Below are positions 39,834 through 48,659 of a DNA stretch of 54,873 nucleotides, piece after piece; position 1 is the stretch's first letter, and each line of letters opens with the position of its first letter. The DNA is taken from positions 1 through 54,873 of IMG/VR virus record IMGVR_UViG_3300031576_000054, one strand, 5' to 3'. This stretch comes from a virus. The translations under genes and the position numbers were made by a program. The notes beneath the pieces were generated by a model. That model was not told the origin of the DNA, did no database searches, and worked only from the letters and a program-made list of their open reading frames with translations.

Positions 39834-40190
39834 CTACGACTGCCACTCCGAGGTCGGGTCGTGAGCCATGTCGGAGTATTGGGCCTCGACGTGGATCACG
39901 GCCGTTCCGGTCTGGATCAGTCGTAGCTTGGCCGCGTTCTGGGTCACCTTCCCGTGTCCGGCCCAAGGCCATACGTCGAATGCCGCGGTCGCAGTGTCGC
40001 CCCGAGCGAAGATCCGCGGCGTCGAGCCGGTGTCCTCGATCCGGTACTTCCCGGCCGCCCCCGTCACGACCGAGACCATCAAGGTCTTGACCCAGTAGCG
40101 GTTCGACCCGTCCGGGTTGGCAACGGGCGTCGACGCGATGACCGCACTCGTAGCGGCCGAAAGCGTCACGTTCCTGTTCAGGAGCCCCAC
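39834..40190 (-). CDS. Small beta-rich virion protein, GTG start (118 aa)
   Basis: The GTG follows GGGAGG. The product is beta-rich (NRNVTLSAATSAVIASTP; KYRIEDTGST; AAKLRLIQTGTAVIHVEAQY). The pattern is that of a small tail or decoration protein. No family was recognised. Confidence 0.65.
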   Translation of the reverse strand: MGLLNRNVTLSAATSAVIASTPVANPDGSNRYWVKTLMVSVVTGAAGKYRIEDTGSTPRIFARGDTATAAFDVWPWAGHGKVTQNAAKLRLIQTGTAVIHVEAQYSDMAHDPTSEWQS

Positions 40191-40201
40191 GGGATTCCTC
40201 C

Positions 40202-41095
40202 CTACCGAATCGCCAAGATCGGCACGCTCGCCCTGACTGCCTCGATCAATGCGTCGAATCGCGGCAATGTCTCGTCCGCCGAAGGACCAGCGCCGACCAG
40301 AACGAGGTCCTCTCCGACGCGCGTCCGCAGGTCGTCCAGCAAGACGCAGGGCGGAACCGGGTTTGGGAAAAGTGCGTTGGCCCGGGCAGACCCGCGCCAG
40401 CGGGCGCCGAAACGCGACACCGAATTCCTCGTGAGCTGGGCCTCGATGTCCGGCCCCAGGATCGGATCGGCCTCGACACCGCCATCCTTCGGCCGGTCGG
40501 CGTCCGGCATCAACCTGATGCGAATTGGGAGAATCGACCTTCCGTGCATGTAGCACCACCCTTCGGTCGCACGGGACCACTCTTCGATCCGCGAAAGGGC
40601 GCGCTGCGCCTCCAGGACGAATCCGTGGTTCGTGTGGCAACGCTTGCCGGTGTGGTCGTTCGCCTCGAGGACCGGCATCGCGTAGTGCGTCCGGAACGTC
40701 GCGTCGGCCGCGTGCTCCGGGCCGCCGATCTCCCATGAGTAGTCGTACCCGAACAGGTGCAGCCGCCGGACCGACGGAAATTCCTTCAAGGCCAGCGAGA
40801 GAAGCGTGCCGCCAACGGTCCTGGCGTTGTCGATCACGAGTTCCGGATCCCGCCACGCCGAATCCGTGAAAGCCCGCATCGACAAGGCTGCGTGGACCCA
40901 GAACGCTACGGCGCCGCGCCACGCGAACGTCAGTGCCGGATCGGCGGACGCTGCGGCCAAAAGCGGAACGTCCGGGAACTCGTCTGGATAGACGTAGCCC
41001 GCCCCATCCACGGCGAACACGAGGTCCGGCCGGACGCCGTGGCGCGCGAGCGCGGGTACGGCGTGGTCGCACGCGAGAACAACCGGCTTATCCAT
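40202..41095 (-). CDS. DUF115/MptE-like protein, apparently permuted (297 aa)
   Basis: The N-terminus (PVVLACDHAVPALARHG-VRPDLVFAVDG) and the middle (VGGTLLSLALKE; LFGYDYSW; HTNHGFVLEAQRALSRIE) match the second half of the DUF115/MptE-like fold. The nucleotide-motif segment that normally comes first, LVLVGAGPSADE, is at the C-terminus (about 265-276). So the order of parts is permuted relative to the usual family. It might modify glycans or act as a structural cofactor; its presence in the head gene cluster is unexplained. Confidence 0.68.
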   Translation of the reverse strand: MDKPVVLACDHAVPALARHGVRPDLVFAVDGAGYVYPDEFPDVPLLAAASADPALTFAWRGAVAFWVHAALSMRAFTDSAWRDPELVIDNARTVGGTLLSLALKEFPSVRRLHLFGYDYSWEIGGPEHAADATFRTHYAMPVLEANDHTGKRCHTNHGFVLEAQRALSRIEEWSRATEGWCYMHGRSILPIRIRLMPDADRPKDGGVEADPILGPDIEAQLTRNSVSRFGARWRGSARANALFPNPVPPCVLLDDLRTRVGEDLVLVGAGPSADETLPRFDALIEAVRASVPILAIR

Positions 41096-41104
41096 CCTGC
41101 CCTA

Positions 41105-41587
41105 CTACGCCACGCGCACGCCCGAAACGTAGACGATGCACGATTCGTCGGTCGAGGCCGTTCGGGTCCGAGTCACCCGGAGCGTGCCACCGGCCGCGAT
41201 CTCGTGCGCCGCATCGTCGATCGTCGTCGCCCTGGCGATCGTCGTGTCGGCGATGTCGATCGACATGGCGTTGGAAATGACGGATGCACCGTTCTTGACC
41301 TGGATGGTGCCTGCGCCGCCTCCCGCCGCCGTGGTCTTCTCCAGATGAACGTCGGTCACGCGGATCTTTACTCCGGCCGGCGTCGTGAAATCCACATCGC
41401 CGGTCGTACCGGCCGGGATCGTGAGCATGAGACGGAACGGCAGGCCAAAGTCCGACGCGGCCAGTGCGCCGGCTGCCTTCTGGGCGATGTCGGCCGACGA
41501 CCGAGTCGTGAGTTGCCGGGCCAGACGATCTTCGCCGACCACCCCGGCCAAGGCGAAGGCGTCCAGTTCCGCTTCGGTTGCGTACAT
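41105..41587 (-). CDS. Small virion protein (160 aa)
   Basis: The ATG follows GGAGG. The product has a helical N-terminus (ATEAELDAFALAGVVGEDRLARQL) and a beta-sandwich-like rest (GLPFRLMLTIPAGTTGDVDFTTP; GTIQVKNGASVIS; ESCIVYVSGVRV). It is probably a capsid-associated or tail protein. Confidence 0.65.
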   Translation of the reverse strand: MYATEAELDAFALAGVVGEDRLARQLTTRSSADIAQKAAGALAASDFGLPFRLMLTIPAGTTGDVDFTTPAGVKIRVTDVHLEKTTAAGGGAGTIQVKNGASVISNAMSIDIADTTIARATTIDDAAHEIAAGGTLRVTRTRTASTDESCIVYVSGVRVA

Positions 41588-41599
41588 GTTGACCTCCTG

Positions 41600-42952
41600 C
41601 TACCAGCCGGTCGTGTGCCTGCGGAACGCCACCTTGACGCGCACAACGTTCGCGGCGTCGCCGCCACCGAATTCACCGTCCCCGGTGTTGTGGAGAACCA
41701 GCGACTTGACCTCGGAGGCGGTCTTGGCGGCGATCACGTCGGGCTTGGGGATCGCGGTCGTCATGGTGTCGACGGCCGCATCCACGAAACCTGACGCCTC
41801 GATCGTCTGCGACACCTGAACGCCGGAACCGGAATCGTACTTGACCGCCAAGTTGTCGTCCGACTCGGTATACGCCGCGGTCCGGTCGAAGATCAGAACC
41901 GCCGAAACGAACTCCAGGACCTTGCCCGCTGCCGGAGCCGCGACCAGTTCCTTCGGGGTCGCCCGGAGCGCCAGCATCTGGGCGTTGGTGATCGTCACCT
42001 CGGCGTACTGGATGGTGTTTTCCTGGAGGATCGCGGTATCGACCGACGCGAGCTGCATGTCGGTCTTGCCGATCTTGCGGTCCTCGCGGTCGAGCAGATT
42101 GAATTCAATCACACCGGCAACCGCGGCCACCGCGATCCGCCCAACGACCTGCTGGACCGAATCGCCCGTCGGGGCCGTGAGGGTGAAGCCCCCGGCGGTT
42201 GCCGAAAGGTACACGGGGTCGCCGACCACGCCGGCCGAGGTGTCGACCCCGGTCTTGCGAAACGCCTTGACGACCGTGCCGTTCGAGACGTCGGCAATCG
42301 CCGCCGACAAAACGTAGTCCGCGCGTCGCCCAGTCGCGGCGTCCGCATCCGCCTTCGCGATCGTGAAGCGCGTGTTGGCTTCGTTCCACGACGAGATCGC
42401 GACCAAGTCGCCCGCCGCCAGCGGCGCGCCGGTCACGTTACGGACGTCCAGCCCGATGTCGACGGGCTGCGTGCCGCCAGCCGGTAGGAACCCGCCGCCC
42501 TGCGCGACGATCGTATCGGCGTCGAGCATCCACACGATCTGGCCGACGCTCGCCGAGACCACCGCGATCCGCCCGACGATCTGGGCGAGCTGCATCGAGC
42601 CGGTCGGCTTGGTCAGCGTGAAGCCGCCTGCCGTGGCCGACAGGTAGACCGGATCACCCACCGCGCCGGCCGACGTGTCCTTGTTGGCGGCCGAAAGCGC
42701 GAACTTCTTGACGAACCCGATCTCGCCGTTGGCGATGTCGCCGGTCACGACGTACTGGGTGCGGGTCGTCGGATCGTCGGCATCGCCCTTCGCGACGACC
42801 GGCATTTCCTTCGCAGCCGACCAGCTCGAGATGTAGACCAGCGTGTCCCTGGTCAGCGTCCCGCCGCTGGAATTGAGGACTTCGAGGTTGGCGGTGTCCA
42901 TGCCCGACCCGACCCCGGCGGCGACCGACGTGGCAAGCGAAAGTCTGCTCAC
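41600..42952 (-). CDS. Duplicated capsid-decoration-like protein, GTG start (450 aa)
   Basis: Two modules of about 135 residues repeat: each contains DPVYLSATAGGFTLT, followed by VGRIAV (about 102 and 247). A third part, from about 290, is different and ends in a basic beta sheet. Proteins with such repeats decorate capsids. The GTG follows GGAGG. Confidence 0.7.
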   Translation of the reverse strand: MSRLSLATSVAAGVGSGMDTANLEVLNSSGGTLTRDTLVYISSWSAAKEMPVVAKGDADDPTTRTQYVVTGDIANGEIGFVKKFALSAANKDTSAGAVGDPVYLSATAGGFTLTKPTGSMQLAQIVGRIAVVSASVGQIVWMLDADTIVAQGGGFLPAGGTQPVDIGLDVRNVTGAPLAAGDLVAISSWNEANTRFTIAKADADAATGRRADYVLSAAIADVSNGTVVKAFRKTGVDTSAGVVGDPVYLSATAGGFTLTAPTGDSVQQVVGRIAVAAVAGVIEFNLLDREDRKIGKTDMQLASVDTAILQENTIQYAEVTITNAQMLALRATPKELVAAPAAGKVLEFVSAVLIFDRTAAYTESDDNLAVKYDSGSGVQVSQTIEASGFVDAAVDTMTTAIPKPDVIAAKTASEVKSLVLHNTGDGEFGGGDAANVVRVKVAFRRHTTGW

Positions 42953-42970
42953 GGATGATCCTCCTGGAGC

Positions 42971-43009
42971 GGGGACGGAGCCCCGATAGGCCCCGTCCCC
43001 GGCTATCGG
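42971..43009 (-). promoter_or_regulatory. Two mutually exclusive hairpins in the capsid gene cluster
   Basis: CCGATAG (42983-42989) pairs with CTATCGG (43103 is not involved; the partner is 43003-43009), and GGGGACGG (42971-42978) pairs with CCGTCCCC (42993-43000). The two stems overlap, so only one can form. They sit between the stop of the upstream gene (43010) and the RBS of the gene starting at 42952, an arrangement typical of an attenuator or translational control. Confidence 0.5.
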
Positions 43010-43495
43010 TTACGCGCGAACGACGGTTTCCCGGGCAATCAGGAAGCCGGTGACACTCGTGACGGTCGTGCCGCCGGTCTCGATCGCGAAGAAGTCGTGC
43101 GGCAGGCCCGTCGCGCCGGAGAGCGTGGTCTGCGCACCACTATCGACAATCGCGGCATCGGACGCATCGACGAGGAGCCCGTTGCCTGCGGTGTACGTGG
43201 CGGACGGCACCGTGAGCGAGATCCCCGGCCCTTCCTTGAAGAACAGGCCATAGGCCCCATCAGCAACCGCTTCCTGCGCGATGACAAGTCGCTGACGCTC
43301 GCCGACCGCCACGGTCTTCGCGATGACTGCAGCGCGCCCGTTCTTGCCCGCCGTCTTGAGCCACGTGACGCGCATCCCGTCGCCCGCCACGATCGCCGAA
43401 CCCGTGTTGTTGAACAGCCGTTCCATCGTGCGGCCCTGACCGTCGACCAGCACTTCGTACTGGTTGATGTCCCTTTGGACGCCTGCACCGTACAT
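43010..43495 (-). CDS. Head decoration-like protein (161 aa)
   Basis: The ATG follows GGAGG. The product is beta-rich (AIVAGDGMRVTWLKTAG; GISLTVPSATYTAGNGLLVDAS) and ends in SVTGFLIARETVVRA. It directly follows the major capsid gene and is a likely capsid-stabilising or decoration protein. Confidence 0.68.
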   Translation of the reverse strand: MYGAGVQRDINQYEVLVDGQGRTMERLFNNTGSAIVAGDGMRVTWLKTAGKNGRAAVIAKTVAVGERQRLVIAQEAVADGAYGLFFKEGPGISLTVPSATYTAGNGLLVDASDAAIVDSGAQTTLSGATGLPHDFFAIETGGTTVTSVTGFLIARETVVRA

Positions 43496-43564
43496 GGTGG
43501 TCCTCCGTTTTCATCGGGGGCCCGGGCGAGCCGAGCCCCCGTGGCCGTCGAATGCACCCGAACG

Positions 43565-44539
43565 CTACGCGTCCGGGTCCAAACCCTTGATAACCAGTTG
43601 CCGGTCGCGGCGCGAGGTCGCGATGTTGCCGGAGAACAGGATCCGCCACGTCTTGGCCCACATTTCTGGCATCTGGATCGGACCTTCGACCGAGAAGTTG
43701 AGGTCCGGGTGGATGAACATGTCGAGGTAGTCGGTCTGGAGCAGGTACAGGTTGGCCGACGCGTCGGACACCGGGCAGTACGTGTCGGCGTAGATCGGCA
43801 CGCCTTGGTAGACGAGGCTGGTGAAGCCAGCCTTGCGCGTCTCGTCGTCCGAATCGGTGACGTACCGTTCCTGGGGCTGGAGCAGGCTGTGGAACTTGGC
43901 CCAGAGCAGCGGCCGGGTGATACCCAGGTTGGACTTGTCGGTTCCGCCGTCCCACGTCCGCGCCCACTGCTTGGTGAAAAGGGCCAGCGTGAAGCTCGCG
44001 ACCGTCACGGTCTTGGCGGCCCAGACGGTCGTGCCGGTCGGCCCGATCACGTCGGCCGCGGTCAGCTTCCCGTACGGGTCGTTGTCGGTCACGGCCCGGA
44101 GGCCGATCAGATCCTTGGCGCCGTCGGCGGCCGATGAATAGACGGCGGTCCCAACCAGGTCCCACATCGTGTCCATCGCGTTCTGTTTCCGGACCGCGAT
44201 GAATTCCTTGATGGCGTCCTCGCCCGTGACCTTCGCGGCGTCCGTCCCGTAGCACGGGATCGGGCACACGCCGAACTTGTAGTCGTACTGGGCGGACGTG
44301 ACCGCAGGATTCTGCGGGTTGGGCAGCGGGTCGTCCTTCGTGAACCACTTGGCGCCGCCCTGGGAGGTGTAGAACAGCGGGTACTTGACGCCGTCGGTGT
44401 AGCGCCGCATGATCGGGGCCTTGCGGCCCTCCTTCATCAGTTTGATCGCCAGAACCGACTTGTTCTTCCAGTTGGTCTGTACTTTGGGGACGATCGACGT
44501 CTTGATGATTGCGGTGACGTCGTCAAACGTCAGGGCCAT
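43565..44539 (-). CDS. Major capsid protein (324 aa)
   Basis: The product starts with MALTFDDVTAIIKTSIVPKV and ends with IATSRRDRQLVIKGLDPDA, a form seen in HK97-fold capsid proteins of podoviruses, with a central region (DPLPNPQNPAVTSAQYDYKFG) typical of the E-loop and P-domain. It follows the scaffold gene, as usual. The ATG follows GGAGGAAC. The 43496-43564 gap has a GC-rich hairpin near 43520-43545. Confidence 0.85.
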   Translation of the reverse strand: MALTFDDVTAIIKTSIVPKVQTNWKNKSVLAIKLMKEGRKAPIMRRYTDGVKYPLFYTSQGGAKWFTKDDPLPNPQNPAVTSAQYDYKFGVCPIPCYGTDAAKVTGEDAIKEFIAVRKQNAMDTMWDLVGTAVYSSAADGAKDLIGLRAVTDNDPYGKLTAADVIGPTGTTVWAAKTVTVASFTLALFTKQWARTWDGGTDKSNLGITRPLLWAKFHSLLQPQERYVTDSDDETRKAGFTSLVYQGVPIYADTYCPVSDASANLYLLQTDYLDMFIHPDLNFSVEGPIQMPEMWAKTWRILFSGNIATSRRDRQLVIKGLDPDA

Positions 44540-44572
44540 CTTGTTCCTCCTTGGGCACCGAAACGGCGGACG

Positions 44573-45688
44573 CTATTTGATCCAGCCCTTCTTCTGCATC
44601 CACAGCTTCTCGGCCAGGTTGAAATGTTCCTCCGGGAGTTTGAGTTTCTCGGCTTCCGTGTACTCGTCGAGCGGCCGAATCGTCGCGGACGCCGCAGCCG
44701 GGGGCGAAACGCCTGCGGGTGTCGATCCGGCGGCCTCCACGGTCGCCGCAACCTTCACGGCGGCCCCGTTCTGGGCCTCCTTGAACGCAGCAACCCGGGC
44801 GGTCCGGAAGTCGTCCGTCAACACCGTCAGTCCGACTCGCAGGGGATCGCACGACAACCGCCAGAGACGCGCGCGTTCCGGGTGACTCTCCGGGTACCGC
44901 TGGGCATCGACCTGGAGTTTGTGGCACGCCTCCGCGACCTTCCCGAGTTGCGTCTCGGTCAGCGACACGCCCGCGACTTCCGCGGCCTTCGCGAGATCCC
45001 CGAACGAGCTCTCGATCGCGTCGGTAAGCGCGTTGCGCTCCTGCGCGACCTGCTGTGCGCGTTGCTGGCCCTCGATGTATTCGACGGCCTTCGCGACGCG
45101 GTCGGGAATCGGTTGCGCCTTCGGATCCTTGGGCTTGTCGGCTAGGGTTTCGCCCAGTTCGGCGAGTTGAGATTTCGTGAATTCCGCGATCTTATCGAGC
45201 AGCCCTTGGGCCGCTTCGGACCCGTGGGATGCGGTCACCGCTTTCACCGCACGGTCGATCTCGAGCCCACCGCGCGCGTCGTCCATGAGGAACTGGTGTT
45301 TCAGTCCCATCTGGACGAAGGGGAGCGCCTGCTCGGCGGTGAGATAGAACGACTTCCCGTCCACCACGTACTCGCGGACCACCGGCCCTTCGGGCTCGGT
45401 CTTGGGCGGTTCGGGCGGCGGGGCGGGGGCGACGGTTGGGGCGGGCGGCGGCGTTACGGCTTTCGGGGTTTCCTTCGTGGGTTCCGGCGTCGTCTTGGCG
45501 GCCTCCGGCTTTGCTGGCGGAGGTGCAGCGGCCGGTGGGGTGCCGAATCTGCCGGACTCGTCGGCGTGGTCGCCCGACAACAGACGCGCGATTAGGTCCT
45601 GTTGGCCCGGCGGATCGTCCGATGTCGACGTCGGCGGCGCCGCTGGAGCCGGCGGGGACGCGACAGCGGAAGCGAACGGATCGGCCAC
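44573..45688 (-). CDS. Scaffold protein, GTG start (371 aa)
   Basis: The GTG at 45688 follows AAGGAGG by six bases and is the best start. The product has a long Pro/Ala-rich N-terminus, an acidic-helix middle and a C-terminal helix (EYTEAEKLKLPEEHFNLAEKLWMQKKG) typical of capsid scaffolds that bind the coat protein. It is directly upstream of the capsid gene in the transcript. Confidence 0.78.
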   Translation of the reverse strand: MADPFASAVASPPAPAAPPTSTSDDPPGQQDLIARLLSGDHADESGRFGTPPAAAPPPAKPEAAKTTPEPTKETPKAVTPPPAPTVAPAPPPEPPKTEPEGPVVREYVVDGKSFYLTAEQALPFVQMGLKHQFLMDDARGGLEIDRAVKAVTASHGSEAAQGLLDKIAEFTKSQLAELGETLADKPKDPKAQPIPDRVAKAVEYIEGQQRAQQVAQERNALTDAIESSFGDLAKAAEVAGVSLTETQLGKVAEACHKLQVDAQRYPESHPERARLWRLSCDPLRVGLTVLTDDFRTARVAAFKEAQNGAAVKVAATVEAAGSTPAGVSPPAAASATIRPLDEYTEAEKLKLPEEHFNLAEKLWMQKKGWIK

Positions 45689-45700
45689 GAGATCCTCCTT

Positions 45701-45756
45701 GCCGAAAACGAAAACGGGCCGGTTGGAGTTGTTGGCCTCCAACACGGCCCGTTTTC
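45701..45756 (-). terminator. Strong terminator-like hairpin between portal and scaffold
   Basis: CGAAAACGGGCCG and GTTGGAG (45709-45728) face CTCCAAC and CGGCCCGTTTTCG (45737-45756), giving a 20 bp stem with one bulge and an 8-base loop. On the minus strand the stem ends in TTTTCG and is followed by TTTTCGGC. It lies within the long late transcript, so it may set the ratio of portal to capsid, or mark a second promoter downstream. Confidence 0.75.
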
Positions 45757-45833
45757 GTGTACGTCTCCGGGAGCTACCCGTGGACGCTTCGGTTTCGTCT
45801 TACGATTTTCGACCCAGTAAAGTCAAGAAGATT

Positions 45834-47783
45834 CTACACCGCATTCTGGACGAACGCCGGAGGCGCTTGGGTCGGCACACCCGACCCCATCTCCGACCCG
45901 ACCGGTACCTCCGGTTCGGCCCCGGCCTCGGGGATCGCCGGCACGCCCGCGGCGGCCGGAAGCTGCGGCGCCTGACCCCCCTGTTTCATCGCCGCCATCT
46001 GCTGCTGTTGCGCCATCGCTTCCCGCCTCATGCGCTCGAATTCGGCCATCATCCGCACCTTCTCCTGTTCCGGGACGTCCAGGAGCTTCCAAACGTACTG
46101 GCGATCGACCGCCCCGATCTTGAACAACTCGATCGCCTCGACCAGCATCGCGCGCCGGGACAGCGGGCGACCCGACACGCCGTTGACGCGAACGACGTAC
46201 TCGCCGATCGACACGTCGTTGAGCATGATCGGCTGCGGCTTGTCGCCCGGGAACTTCGGCGGAATCACGTCGAGCACGCGATTGACGACGAACGCGGTTA
46301 CCTCTTCGTTCCGGCCCAGCACGAGGCCCTTGGGGTCCAACGATGCCAGACGTTCGGGCGGCGGTGGTCCCACCAAAGGCAGGGTCTTCTCCTCGGTCCA
46401 GAACTGCTGGATGTCCGACACGATCTGCTCGCCCAACCGCTTCATCGCGACCTCGAGGTTCCGGGCCTTCTGGCGCACCCGCGTCTGGGCGGCCTCGCGC
46501 ATCTGGGCCACCAAGACGCCCGACGCGCCCTTGAACGGCAACGCGCCCTCGGGCGCATCGCCCTGCCCGGTCAGCGCGCGGATGTGGCCCTCGTTCATCG
46601 ACAAGAGCGAGAACATGACCGGGCTGATTGGGATCGGCGGCATCCAGTACGGCTTTCCGCCTCGCTCGTCGTACGGCAACGCGAGCCCCGGTTTCACCAT
46701 CCAACTCGTCGAATCGAAGCCGGACAGCGCACCGAAGAGGAGCGGCGGCATCATACCGACCCGGATGCAGTCGAGGATCATGCCGTGCGTCAGGTTGTGG
46801 GTCGTGTTCGGGCCCTTGATGTCGTGGATCTCGGGCCGGCCCCAGAACTCGCTGTCCCAGTCAAAGTTGTTGAACTTGACCAGCGGGATCCGACCGTTCC
46901 GCCGGCGGATTGGACGGTCGGCCAGAACCACGTCGCCCGACAGCGTGATGTGACGCCACGTCGGGTACCGGTCGCGGTTGGGGTCGCGCATGTAGAACTG
47001 CCAGACGCTCGCGCCCTGGGCAAATTTCGTGTCGCCCGATCCGCTCTCCGGCGTCAGCGTGTAGAACTGCATCGGGTTTTTGCCCGCGAGGTCGTACATC
47101 GTCGCCGCGTTGCGGAGAAAGTGCCCGCCCGGCACCGACTCGCGCGGTCGGCGTTCGCCATCGTAAATCGGCTCGGTCAGGACGGCCTCGGCTTTTACCC
47201 GCGGGCCCTGGCGCGGGTAGAGTTGGCGGATCCGGTAGAGCGGCAGCCACGATCTCACCAGCACGAACTCGCACTGTTCGACGTCGATCCCGCCCAGCAC
47301 CATCACGTCGTACGTGTCGCGCTGGCGGACGATGATCCGCTTCCGGAAGGGATCGTAGTCGGTCTCGAAGAAACCGGTCCCGAGGATTGCGGCTGAAAGG
47401 AGCACCTGGGGCAAGAGCAACTCGAAGTCTTGGTCGCGCAGAACCCATTCCATCGACTCGTGGAGCGCGGCGGCCGTGTGATAGTTGGACGGATCGAGCG
47501 CCATAACCTCAGGTCGCGGCCGATTGTCGGTGAGGAGCGCGATCGACGGGATGATGGCGGAGGCGCAGAAGTTCGTGGTCGGGGCCGATTTCCACAGCGG
47601 GCGGTTCCAGGGCCAGTGGTTGCCCTGGAAATACCGTCCGTTCTCCCACCAGACATGATCGAACCGCCGTCGCTCGGCGCGCGCGTGGTCCTTGATCTCG
47701 CGGAACAACCCGACGGCCCGTTCCTCGGCCGCCTTGTTCGATCCGACGGGCGCCGTCACGTCGATTTCGGCAATCGCCTCCAC
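45834..47783 (-). CDS. Portal protein, GTG start (649 aa)
   Basis: The product has the portal pattern: a helical N-terminus (FREIKDHARAERRRFDHVWWENGRYFQG), then NFCASAIIPSIALLTDNRP, a stem-like helical middle and a long C-terminal helix (AMAQQQQMAAMKQGGQ) with a disordered end. It forms the dodecamer through which DNA is packaged. The GTG follows GAGGAG. Confidence 0.87.
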   Translation of the reverse strand: MEAIAEIDVTAPVGSNKAAEERAVGLFREIKDHARAERRRFDHVWWENGRYFQGNHWPWNRPLWKSAPTTNFCASAIIPSIALLTDNRPRPEVMALDPSNYHTAAALHESMEWVLRDQDFELLLPQVLLSAAILGTGFFETDYDPFRKRIIVRQRDTYDVMVLGGIDVEQCEFVLVRSWLPLYRIRQLYPRQGPRVKAEAVLTEPIYDGERRPRESVPGGHFLRNAATMYDLAGKNPMQFYTLTPESGSGDTKFAQGASVWQFYMRDPNRDRYPTWRHITLSGDVVLADRPIRRRNGRIPLVKFNNFDWDSEFWGRPEIHDIKGPNTTHNLTHGMILDCIRVGMMPPLLFGALSGFDSTSWMVKPGLALPYDERGGKPYWMPPIPISPVMFSLLSMNEGHIRALTGQGDAPEGALPFKGASGVLVAQMREAAQTRVRQKARNLEVAMKRLGEQIVSDIQQFWTEEKTLPLVGPPPPERLASLDPKGLVLGRNEEVTAFVVNRVLDVIPPKFPGDKPQPIMLNDVSIGEYVVRVNGVSGRPLSRRAMLVEAIELFKIGAVDRQYVWKLLDVPEQEKVRMMAEFERMRREAMAQQQQMAAMKQGGQAPQLPAAAGVPAIPEAGAEPEVPVGSEMGSGVPTQAPPAFVQNAV

Positions 47784-47786
47784 CCG

Positions 47787-48209
47787 CTACTCCTCTTCGG
47801 CCGGAGGACGTTCGAGGCGGGCACGGAAGGTCGTTGGTCTTGCGGGCGGCGGGGGTGGGCTGAACTTTCCGCCGACCAGTCCTTCGGCGACCCGGCGTCT
47901 GGTCGATTCGCCCGCGACTTGGCGCTCGATCTGCTCCGGCTTGACGAACACGAACGTCTCGCCATCCTCCTCGTAGCGTTCGGCCCCTTCGGCCCGGACC
48001 TCGACCTTGTCGCCGACCTCGTACTCGCCCGCCACGTCGGGCCCGACGGCGCAGACCTCGCCGGAGGTCGCGTCCGGAGAGTCCAGGCAGACCGTCACAT
48101 GGCCCGACAAATCCGGCTCGGTTTCGGGCTCGGTCTTGCCGGGTGCGGCTGCGGGGGGCGGAGCGCCGGCGTCCGGGGCCGGCGTCATCATGTCGTCCAT
48201 GTGGGGCAT
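47787..48209 (-). CDS. Hypothetical protein near the portal (140 aa)
   Basis: The N-terminus is Pro/Ala/Asp-rich and disordered. Residues 38-95 look like a small beta domain (GHVTVCLDSP; YEVGDKVEVRAEGAERYEEDG; FVFVKPEQIERQ). The rest is Pro/Arg-rich. It may be an accessory packaging or virion protein. Confidence 0.62.
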   Translation of the reverse strand: MPHMDDMMTPAPDAGAPPPAAAPGKTEPETEPDLSGHVTVCLDSPDATSGEVCAVGPDVAGEYEVGDKVEVRAEGAERYEEDGETFVFVKPEQIERQVAGESTRRRVAEGLVGGKFSPPPPPARPTTFRARLERPPAEEE

Positions 48210-48210
48210 G

Positions 48211-48351
48211 CTATTCCCCCTTCTTGCCGTAGCCAGTCATTTTCGTCCCGCCACTCAGCCGGCGCTCGATCCATGCGGCGAGTGCGCCGGGATCGCGTAC
48301 GCCCTTGCGTTTGGCGAGCTTTGCCTTGAGTTTCGCAAAATCTTCCGGCAT
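48211..48351 (-). CDS. Small conserved phage protein (46 aa)
   Basis: This product, with AKLAKRKGVRDPGALAAWIERR (about 10-31, given as a pattern), is of a type recalled upstream of portal and terminase genes in phages. The ATG follows AGGAGG. The end is two bases before the start of the next gene. Its function is unknown. Confidence 0.68.
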   Translation of the reverse strand: MPEDFAKLKAKLAKRKGVRDPGALAAWIERRLSGGTKMTGYGKKGE

Positions 48352-48362
48352 CCCGTATCCTC

Positions 48363-48659
48363 CTATCCGCCACCCACTCGACCCGTCGGCTCGACGCCCA
48401 TCTTCTTACAGATGTCGTCGTGCTGCTTGACCGACGAGATCCAGCGGCCGAGCGACCGATTGTAGTACGTCGCGAATCCGCCGCCCTCGATCAGGAGTCC
48501 GCGGCGACCGGCCGAAAGATCCTGTGCCATGCGATTCCCACAGGGACAGACCGGAAAGTTCTCCGGCCGGTATTCGGCCATCGTCAGGAACACGTCGCGA
48601 ATGGTCGCCGGGCAGCAGCGCGCAAAAAAGTCGTGGGTCGGCATCGCCATTCCATCCAT
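48363..48659 (-). CDS. FmdB-type zinc-ribbon protein (98 aa)
   Basis: Cys residues around 15 (ARCCPATIR) and CPCGNRM near 38 suggest a zinc ribbon; GGGFATYYNRSLGRWISSVKQHDDICKK follows. Similar proteins are small zinc-binding regulators often found in phage structural clusters. The ATG is in a TGATG overlap. Confidence 0.62.
   Translation of the reverse strand: MDGMAMPTHDFFARCCPATIRDVFLTMAEYRPENFPVCPCGNRMAQDLSAGRRGLLIEGGGFATYYNRSLGRWISSVKQHDDICKKMGVEPTGRVGGG

Noticed and set aside
45402-47396. A 664-residue plus-strand frame opposite portal and scaffold
   Set aside because: It passes through the terminator hairpin and lies opposite well-supported genes; composition is that of an antisense shadow.
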